From the NCBI RefSeq assembly GCF_030253575.1, contig NC_080569.1, positions 21,574,001 through 21,638,000 of the forward strand: a stretch of DNA of 64,000 nucleotides, in the 5' to 3' direction. Source of the stretch: Rhododendron vialii (Eukaryota > Streptophyta > Magnoliopsida > Ericales > Ericaceae). Made by a program: the position numbers and the translations under genes. Below are positions 56,658-64,000 of the stretch, piece by piece. Under the pieces are notes generated by a model. That model was given only the letters and a program-made list of their open reading frames with translations, ran no database searches and was not told where the DNA came from. Positions within the stretch are counted from its first letter, which is position 1. Each line of letters begins with the position of its first letter.

Positions 56658-59600
56658 CTCATTACTCTTATCTCCAATTATTACCCTAATTTCTCTTTTC
56701 ACTCATTACCCCAAAAACCAAACCAAAATTTTTTCAAAAACTCATCCAAACACAACATAAATTCTGGAAGTGTGTTTCAATGAATTGCAATATTGGAGTT
56801 GCAGTTAATGACATGTCAAGTAATGTTGAGTGGAAGAATTGCAAGATTGCAACCTCCATTAATTTCAGAGTCCTATAATATGATCAATTCTGCACTTCCC
56901 AAATTAACAAGTACTTGAAATTTCATGATGTGATTTTATGAAGCCGTATGTTTTGGTCATACAGGCTGAAGCAAGTAGCCATCTATAGGTTGAAATTGAA
57001 GTTAATTTACTAGCATTGAAGCTATTTTACTGTGCAGTGATTACTAGCATTGTTGCATTTTAGCTGCAATGTGCCTTGGAAGATTGCTTACCAGTTTTCT
57101 TGATACTATGCTGTTCATATATTTCGAAAATAGGCATATTTGTAGTTTCCGAAACTCATCCGAATAAAGATGCTATTTAGCTTAAGCTTGTTGAGATTTT
57201 TGGGTTGTAAAATAGTTGTTCTTACTATTTTATCCGATTCCCATTATCCTATTCTATGCCCATCCCCTCCTCCGATTCCCTTTCCTTCTCTCTTCCTGAA
57301 CTCTTTCTATCCGTTTTCTCCTCCTCCACCCTTTTATTTCCGATCTTGGCTCTTTTCTTTTATTCACAAAATGATGGGCATCTGTAACGAGATGGCGTGA
57401 GGCGGTGGAACTGGTGGTTTTGGCCGGGGTTATGGTTCTCGACATCCGCTTTCCTTCTGATTGTTTGTGTGTACCGAATTGACGGCTACTCGGCGGTCAT
57501 TTTAGAGGGCTTTCGTTTGGCGATGAGGGCAGCATCGGTAAGGATCTCTGGTTTCTTCTTGTCTCTCTCTTTCTCACTCTCTTTTTTCCGACCCCCTAGT
57601 TGCTGGTTTGTGTGCATCCGATTGCTGGTTACCCTTTGTTTCCCCTGTTTCTTGTTCGTCAAGTTGTCTGTCTTGCTTTCCTCTTCGGTTTTCTGCTGGG
57701 TTCTCTGAGGTGTGCCTATCGGCTTGGGTGGGCTTGCGGTGGTGTTGATGGATGGTGTGGTCGTCCGCCATATCACTGTCGGGTGGTTTGGTTTTTGCTT
57801 AACGGCTGTGATGCTTCTGCGGTAGTGTGTGGGGGTGATGGATCTGTTTGTTTCCATGGGGTTTACTGGTGGTGGTGTGGTGGAGCGTGGTGGCAGGGAT
57901 CTGTTGGTTGGTGGTTGCTGTCTGATGCGGTGGGCGGCGTCGGGTGGTGGTGAATGGATGTGCTCAGATTAGTGATTTAGGTTTAGGGTTTTCTTTGCTT
58001 TGGGCTTAATTGTTTTGATCTGGGTTTTTTGGCCCATTTGGGGTTTTATTCTTCTATTTGTTTTATCTGGGCTTCTAGGCCCTCGGATGTAGTGGGTTTT
58101 GTCCCTATGAGGTTGGGCTTGTCCCATTTGGCTGTATTTGTCCAACTTTTTGTTGGATTCCCCTCCCCTATCCCCTTAATAAAATGTTACTTTTGCCTAT
58201 CAAAAAAAAAAAGTTCTTAACTGTGAGCAGAAAGAGTTCATCATTCACCCTCAGAAGAGTATAAATCGATGACAGTCAGAAAGGAACATTAGGAAGACAT
58301 TATAGATCCCTTATAGCTCTGGCTTATGGGTTCTGGCAATCCATTGGCTGGTTATTTTACTGTCTGTGATGGTCAAAGTGTCCAAAGAGTGAACGCAGAA
58401 TGAGTAGTGTGGCTAAAAGGTTGTTTCACCAGCCCTAAATTGAATATGATGTATTGATTAATATGCATGAGTGGATTCATAAGGTTATTTAATGGTCTGG
58501 CTTGTGAGAATTCACACTAGATGGTGAGGAGGTTTAATGGGTGGTCTGGAGGCATCGTTTTGCTTTCATGCCGTTGCCTTGTTTTGAATTTGGCTTGTAT
58601 ATGGTCCTGGAGATTTTTGATGTTCTACTCTGCAATCCATCCTTTGAGCTGATAATAGAGCTAGTGGATGCCAATTAATTGGTTAAAATTGGAAGAAATA
58701 CTTGTTCTGTGTTACTGAGTAGTGCCAATGGATTTCTGTGGTAGGATTCTGAGGGATGTCTTAATAGGATGTTCCATTTTCATAGCAATGCCATTGTTAT
58801 TACATTTATGAAATTGAGTTGGATGTACTAAATTCTTTTTGTTGATAGAATCTAAAGATTCTAAATGATTCTCGTGTTACTTAAAAAGTTTGAACTCTCT
58901 GGTAAATCATTGAACTCCTTGAGGAGTATTTGTTTTATATGTGGTAGAAGAAAGCTATGAATAGTTTCTCATGGCAAAGCACTCTCCTGCTAGTTTGATA
59001 TCACCTTTCGAACACATTCTTGTAATCCTCTCACTCAATATGCGAATTTTAAATACGTCTGTTTCTGACCTGAATTTTTTTGGGTAATCGGAAGTTTAAA
59101 AAAAGAGAACAAAAAAACATCTGTTCACTTCTGCGGTGATCTGATCAGTTGATAAAACTATGTATAATTCCTGCTCCCATTCTTTTGGTTGTGCTGTGAT
59201 TAGCTTTTATGTTTGTCTTTTGATGGATTAAAGGAGGGGGGAAAATTGTATTCTACACGAAATTGTGAGCACTTGCTATAGTGTTTTCCTAATGATAAAC
59301 TAACTCAGGTACTGCGGAATCTGTGTCATAGGCATTCCGTGACATGAACATGATGCATCATGTTTTGAAAACATCTATAGAAAAAGTTGAAATGAAAGAG
59401 AAGTAGAGGAAAACCTACCATCATCGTAGGCTAGAATTTCTTGTCTTCCTTGCCTAAATATGTTGTCCAGCTGCCCTTGTGCACAACTAAATAAGTTCCA
59501 CCTATATCTTTCTATGCAGGTTGTCACTTGTGGCAGTATTCCTCTAGAATCATCTTTCCAGAGGGTACCGAGATGTGTATATATTGCCACAGAATTGTAC

Positions 59601-61437
59601 GAATATAGAGGATTGGGTGGGAAATCAGCAAATCCTAAGCACCGATTCTTCTCGTGGGGATGCAGACATGCAGAGGTTGATTTCTCTCCCTATTTGTGGA
59701 ATCTTAATTAGATTCAAAAGGACCAGAAGTGCGGGAGAAAATCTTCCCTAATTAATGAAAGAGTTGAAATTTTGGTTCGATTTACGTTGAAGTAAATGTT
59801 CTCCTGAACTTTGGTATTTTTGCTTAAAAAAACTTAGGTATTACGATTTATGAAATAAAGGAATATTACTTGTGCTAAAATTCTCTCCATTTGCAGTTTG
59901 TAATTCCTTGAATCAATTATCCCTTGGATATTGCCGATCTCTATTGTTGCAGCTTGAGCCCCTTGGGAAATCCTACTCCATTTGATAAGCAGGCGCCCTG
60001 AGGGTGTTGCTTTGATGCACTAAACAAGCTCTCATTGCTTGTGAGCAGCTTGCTTGAGCATTTCCACTATATACTACTCCATAGTCCATACCATTCCACT
60101 ATAAACAACTTCGGGGCATGCAGGCTATGAGTAGCACTCCTTTTTAGTTATTTATTTTTTTTCAGTTGGATTATTGAAAAGGGTTACTTGAACAAAATCA
60201 ATAAGTTTTCCCGGGTTTATTGCGTGGGTTGCAAAAAAGCAGGCTATGTGTTTTAAGGGACAAACACAACATTGAGTAGCAGTCTTCTTTTAAGTTTGTA
60301 TACACCGTCATACTGATACATGCCAGTAATCATATTTCTGTCTGAGCTTTACCTTTTGTCATGTGATTAGACTTCTTGCCTCTTGTGGACAGAAATACGT
60401 AGCCGATTTTTACATTTCCGACTTCCAGTCTGGGTTGAGGGCTCTTGTAAAAGCAGGCTATGGAGCTAAGGTTGCTGCATTTGTCAAACCAACTACAATA
60501 GTTAATACAACAAAGGAAAACCGAGAGCCATCTCCTAGCTTTCTACGCTGGCTTGCTGACCACAGTCTCTCTAGCGATGATCGAAGAATGCGTCTCCAAG
60601 AAGGGTAAGTCGGTTTCTGGTTTGAGTTTCTGATGCAGCAAATAGAATGAAGCTAATAACAAGAAATAACCAGTTAACCACAAGCAACTTGAAAGAGGAG
60701 AAACTCTCTCAGATTTTTTTTTTCCAATCAAATGGAAACTGAGAGCCAAGAGCCTTTATGACTTTACAGCCGTAGTAGTTCTGAAGAAGCTAGGAATTTT
60801 TGCTCAGCAAGCTATAATACTAAAGAAAATACCAAAATTGGGAAGATTTTGAGCTAGAGCTTGGAGTTGAAAACTGAAAGAGAGAGAAATTCTCTAAAAG
60901 CCCTAGGTCAAACAGAATCTTCTCTACTTTAACTAAACATAAGATTCCTAAAACGACGAGTTTTTCACTTTTGAAGGCTGGAATGATGAAATTTCAGCAA
61001 AATCCACCTTGGTTAACAACATAGTTGTGAGTTTTGCTTATCTAACTGTTTACATGTGGACATAGGTCTTGCGATACAAAGCCTACTAGTCTGATGCTCC
61101 TGCATTTAGTTTCTTTATTAAGACATAATCTTGTATTTTGCTTGTCTCTTGGTCCTGGATACTGATTGATCTCTGTGTATTTCATCCCTTCTCTTCTGAT
61201 TGAGCTGATGACTGATTTCAACTGATTGCTCCTTAAATCATTAGGTATATTAAAGAAGGGAGCACGGTGAGTGTTATGGGGATTGTCAGACGCCACGATA
61301 ATGTTCTCATGATTGTTCCTTCTCCCGAGCCTGTCTCAGCAGGCTGTCGGTGGGCCCAGTGCCTCCTCCCAACATATATCGAAGGCCTCATTTTGACGTG
61401 TGATGAAAGTGAAGCCACCGATGTGATTCCCGTGTAG
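51906..61437 (+). CDS. At1g16860-like two-pass membrane protein
   Basis: Four exons (51906-52580, 59520-59675, 60393-60604, 61245-61437) close in frame to 411 residues. The N-terminus is the family signature MGSRIPSHQLSSGLYVSGRP, with PYTGGDIKTSGELGKMFD at 37-54, then a Ser/Pro/Gly-rich linker with SGP repeats. Two hydrophobic helices (about 147-169 and 172-193) are followed by RRRGLLGFFREYPDAELR and a long conserved soluble C-terminus: VPRCVYIATELYEYRGLGGK, ADFYISDFQSGLRALVKAGY, LQEGYIKEGSTVSVMGIV. Arabidopsis At1g16860 is annotated as ubiquitin-specific-protease related, but no protease Cys/His boxes are visible and the function is not established. All introns are GT-AG. Intron 1 is 6,939 bp, holds several transposons and contains a broken second copy of the exon 1 end. 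Confidence 0.92.
52926..54462 (-). mobile_element. hAT element remnant in intron 1
   Basis: The left end is CAGTGCCGGCTCAGGGGTAA. The right end, reverse-complemented, is GGGCCAGAGTTGGCCGAGGG followed by TAAGCCCTGCAAGC, the same terminal plan. Inside, on the minus strand (54044-54322 and on to about 53995), is a hAT-dimerisation C-terminus: TIPITVALAGRSFSKLKFIK, TTMSQEIMSVLA, and out of frame DLIEEFVSQNAKRSF. This matches TTF-type zinc-finger / hAT transposases. The rest of the transposase is missing, and no clean 8-bp duplication was found. Confidence 0.65.
53357..53610. mobile_element. MITE with GTGTTTGATAACCC-type ends
   Basis: The left end is AGCGTGTTTGATAACCC and the right end, reverse-complemented, GGCGTGTTTGACAACAATT. 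GGGGGGATTGGG-like and AATCCCCCC-like blocks are in inverted arrangement. It lies within the hAT remnant. Confidence 0.55.
54770..55010. repeat. Inverted and tandem CCAAxT-rich repeat
   Basis: Repeated TCTTCAACCTGCGCTCCCAT / TCCTCCAACCTCAATTTC style units (54775-54905) face GGAGGCGTGGCAAAAGAATT / GGAGGAATTGAAATTGAG units (54938-55005), forming an imperfect foldback. The origin is not recognised. Confidence 0.4.
55190..55744 (+). pseudogene. Partial duplicate of At1g16860-like exon 1 end plus intron start
   Basis: This copies 52270-52850: the frame reads DDVKAGFNVSKLVMWVVVVA, then the second helix and FFKKYPDAEL, followed by AVDGQYIKVTG and a donor GTAATTTC at the same place as exon 1. A TGA replaces the AGA codon after DAEL (GAGCTCTGAGG against GAGCTTAGAGG). 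Similarity continues through about 250 bp of intron. With the donor kept but no acceptor or start, it is a decayed pseudo-exon in the intron of its own parent. Confidence 0.88.
55745..56090. mobile_element. GC-rich MITE interrupting the duplicated segment
   Basis: Ends CTAAAAGGCGCTCGGC and, reverse-complemented, CTAAAACGCCGCCTCGAC enclose repeated GCCGCCTAATCTCCTTGG units. After it the parental intron text resumes (TTATTGTTCCATGACC against TTATTCCGTGACC). It therefore inserted after the duplication. Confidence 0.65.
56498..56758. mobile_element. MITE with TGTTTGGAT ends and CT microsatellite
   Basis: The left end is CTTGTTTGGATCATGTTTTG and the right end, reverse-complemented, is GTTGTGTTTGGATGAGTTTT. 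The inside has repeated TCTAATCATTACTC and CCAATTATTACCC blocks, with a (CT)n run at about 56621-56655. Confidence 0.6.
57215..58212 (+). mobile_element. LINE-like retroposon, 3' part, copy 2 of the TACCTATC-tail family
   Basis: The end shares TTGTCCAACTTTTTGTTGGA, then CCTTAATAAAATGTTACTTT, TGCCTATC and poly-A with the tail at 46910-46987. GTTCTTA occurs just after the poly-A and again near 57217, a possible short target duplication. The body is GT-rich and has open frames (57397-57953) with no recognised domain, probably 3' UTR of the element. Confidence 0.55.
58213..59519. other. Remaining intron 1 of the At1g16860-like gene
   Basis: This is normal-looking intron sequence up to the acceptor TCTATGCAG at 59511-59519. 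No repeat or gene is recognised. Confidence 0.45.
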
Positions 61438-62090
61438 ATATGACATGTATATTGTACTTCGTTTCAAATCTCTTTTGCTACTGGCCATGAGTAAATATTA
61501 GAAGGTTTAATATGGCAAAAACATCGCTCAATGCCTTTAAGCAACTGTATGTAAAACGGCATTGAAGATGCAGACTTGAAATCTTAAGATCAAATAGTGA
61601 GGATAGTTTCCTCATGGATTTATCTGCTTTGTAGTTCCAACGGAGATCAAGAGGGGCTTACAAAGGATGAGTTCCCCCGCTTAGAGAAGCTAGGAAATGT
61701 TGTATTGTGATTATACCACCGAATTTGTTTTAGCTGCTATTTGCGTAAATAAGATGACAATATAGTTCTTAGTCTTCTATATTATCCATGCATTCATTTG
61801 TACTTTGATAATGTCAGTTGTTTTTTATCAAATAAAAAAAAAAGACTGAACTGTTGTGAGGATGGTTTTAGCAGTTGATTTTATCAGATTGGGAGGTGTT
61901 GAGAATGAACTTTCATTTTATTCTGATTTCTCTGGCTTTTCACCGAAGCTCAAGAATAATAATCAAAAAGGCTGTTTCCCTACTTTATTGGTGCTGGGTT
62001 TTAAAAGACAATGCAAATACCACCCGACATAGCATGATAATAGCATCCATGGAGGTATGCTTTCACCATATTAAAATCGTACCAAATGAC
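61438..62090 (+). other. 3' region of the At1g16860-like gene
   Basis: Likely 3' UTR and flank. An A-rich run (61832-61843) follows TTTTTTATCAAATA. No separate gene is seen. Confidence 0.4.
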
Positions 62091-62160
62091 ACGTCTTTTT
62101 ATGCACTGAACCGGAATTTTTTTAACATTAACAAAAGTATTTTTGACATTATCATTTGCC
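62090..62160. repeat. Copy of the short dispersed TTTTATGCACTGAA repeat
   Basis: CTTTTTATGCACTGAACCGG, then TATTTTTGACATTATC, resembles 44150-44205 and 51598-51655, and in reverse 50575-50645 and 39318-39390. Confidence 0.6.
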
Positions 62161-62609
62161 ATTAGTAGAACTGAATAGAAGCTGAGGTCTATGTCAAAAA
62201 TACTTGATTCATCACCATTCTTCTTAACCCCTCGGGGATAAGCGTTCGGTTGCAAAGATTTTACAACGTTCTATATAAAACAGAATCAATTTTCGTCAGG
62301 ACCAAAGCTGTGTGAATTGATCGCTTCCTCTTTAATACAGGCAGCAACACATCTACAAAAATGGGGTGATAACAAACATTTAGATGGCAGATCGAGAAAA
62401 GAAAATGAAACAACACACAAAAGGCTTCAATTACAATTGGGAAGTGTTGGAGGCTTATTTTGTTTGACCGGAAAAAAATTGAACGGATATATAATTCCAT
62501 CGGATTGATAGTGTGAGATCAATAATACAATTAGGAAAATACTAAAAACAGACCACTGGACTGTCATTAAAGTTGAAAATGGGTATTCAAATATGTGAAG
62601 TGTAGAGAA

Positions 62610-62900
62610 AATGACGGGCCGATCCTACTTTTGAAGATTGTAACTCAACAAGTCCCATGCGCATAACGGCAATGTTCCACTAAGTCCTCCAAAAAAAACT
62701 CCCCACGCGCTTCTGTAATTCCCTGCGGAATTTAATGCGCGGTCCCACCTCCCTCTTTCTCTCTCTCTCCAATCACTTTCTTTCCATCTTTTTCCGTCCA
62801 CCTCTCTCTTCCTTTTTCTTTTTTGCCAGCTAATAATATGTTTGAATTTGCTCTCCCTCTCTCTCTTCCTTACTTTTTCCTCTTGCACGTTTCTAATTTT
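62610..62900. other. CT-rich tracts, possible promoter
   Basis: GGTCCCACCTCCCTCTTTCT and long CT-rich runs on the + strand. These could be a leader or promoter of a gene beyond the window, but no start codon or family is recognised. Confidence 0.25.
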
Positions 62901-63059
62901 GGCTTTACATGTTTGATCTTTAAATATATAAAACAAGCTCCATATTAAATGCAAAATTATATATCAAAAAAAGTTTTTTTTTTTGTAGGCTTTTATTTTT
63001 TTTATTTTTTCAATAATCTATAATTTTTTAATTTAGAAAAATTAATATTGTTAGTTGTG

Positions 63060-63380
63060 AATTTATACTGTATTTTGAATCCCCAAAACCATAAGATCTT
63101 AATTTTAACTGTTAATTAACAGTAATATTAATCTTTAATTGTCTTTTAATTGTTAATTAACAGTATTTTAATCCCTAAAATCTTAAAATCCTAATTTTAA
63201 CTGTTCATTAGTAGTAGTAATGCGAATGGGTAATTGCCTTTTAATTGTTAATTAACAATATTCTTAATCCCAAAACCATAAAATCCTAATTTTAATTGTT
63301 AATTAGTAGTAATGTTAATTTTTAATTGTTAATTAGCAATACTTTCAATACCCAAACTCTAAATCTCAATTTTAACTATG
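63060..63380. repeat. AT-rich tandem array, about four 82-96-bp units
   Basis: The motif AATCCCCAAAACCATAA...CTAATTTTAACTGTTAATTA recurs with starts near 63078, 63170, 63266 and 63347. Each unit also has TTTAATTGTTAATTA. It is degenerate but clearly tandem. Confidence 0.75.
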
Positions 63381-64000
63381 GCAAAAGCTAAAATCAGCCT
63401 ATAGGGCTGACTATAAAGGGTAAGCAGTGGAACTCACGCGCTGTAAAAAGAGAGTCTCCATTCCGTCGTCCAATGCTTGTCAGGCTTTGGACGCAATGCT
63501 TTATGCAGTGAAGCTAAATTACAAAACTAGCCTTATTCATGTGTTTCCCCTTATTTTGAGTCTTTTGACCAATTCTAGTCATTCAGGTCTAAGATTTCAA
63601 CTTGTATTGCTAAGTTTTCGAGAGTTTTTTATTTTTTTTTACCTTTTTTATTTTATAAATATATGTCAACTCTTTAGAATTAGTTAGTCATCTCGGTAGG
63701 AGGAGTTTAAAAAGTAAAATATTATGAAAAAAATAAAAGATCACGAAAGACAATTTTTTTAAGCAATTTTCTATTTTGTTTTTAAGTGTTCTCTTATCTT
63801 AATTTTTTTCTTGGTTCAATTTTTATACTTTCTTAATTCCTTTCATTGACACAAATGATTGCTCCTTAAAATTTTGACAAAAAATAAAAAAGATCACTTC
63901 AATTTTGACAAAAAGGTTTAAAAAAATCAATTTTTTTATTTCTTAAGTCGTCATTTGTTTATTTTTTCTGTTTTTATTCATTTTTTCGCTTTTTTTTAGG
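63381..64000. other. AT-rich right edge, no gene seen
   Basis: T-rich runs and short frames only. Confidence 0.4.

Noticed and set aside
57397-57953. Overlapping frames rich in Trp, Gly and Cys
   Set aside because: Composition follows GT-rich DNA of the retroposon tail; no domain is recognised.
1-64000. tRNA or rRNA genes
   Set aside because: No A-box/B-box pair with a foldable cloverleaf and no rRNA blocks were seen; a covariance-model scan would be needed to exclude them fully.

Overview
The window is nuclear DNA from a flowering plant, most likely a woody eudicot. The evidence is GT-AG introns several kilobases long, plant-only gene families (a SOBER1-type esterase, an At1g16860-type membrane protein, a plant mobile domain protein, an F-box/LRR protein), and AT-rich intergenic DNA full of plant transposon families (Stowaway, Tourist/Harbinger-like, hAT, LINE, LTR, Helitron-like). 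The species is not shown by the sequence. I see no bacterial, viral or CRISPR features.

Four genes look intact, all on the + strand. MED11, a Mediator head subunit, has 3 exons at 2502-8429. A SOBER1-like acyl-protein-thioesterase-family carboxylesterase has 6 exons at 11451-21002. A single-exon plant-specific unknown protein with a CxCxxC motif lies at 26466-27068. An At1g16860-like two-pass membrane protein has 4 exons at 51906-61437. I rebuilt the exons by hand from splice sites, reading-frame closure and family resemblance, and all frames close.

Three more gene-derived regions are broken. An HMG-B-like or coiled-coil first exon lies at 1657-2190 (-). A plant mobile domain ORF at 14719-15549 (+) is cut by a frameshift and sits between LTR-like repeats inside SOBER1-like intron 1. 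An F-box/LRR gene at 35630-39119 (-) is split by a 763-bp Tourist-like MITE with a TAA duplication, and also carries a 4-bp duplication frameshift and has no visible FBD exon.

The three intact multi-exon genes each have one greatly enlarged intron. MED11 intron 2 (5.45 kb) holds a LINE fragment, a GC-rich MITE, and a hAT-like element with an exact 8-bp target duplication that contains a second nested element. SOBER1-like intron 1 (7.4 kb) holds two direct and one inverted LTR-like repeat, the mobile-domain ORF, a possible mitochondrial insertion and a solo LTR. At1g16860-like intron 1 (6.9 kb) holds a hAT transposase remnant, a decayed partial copy of the gene's own exon 1, a GC-rich MITE and a LINE-like tail.

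The intergenic stretches (21.0-26.4, 27.1-35.6, 39.1-51.9 and 61.4-64.0 kb) hold MITEs with long foldback arms, microsatellites and a 4.7-kb Helitron-like element at about 39433-44148. I found no tRNA, rRNA or other RNA gene that I could support.
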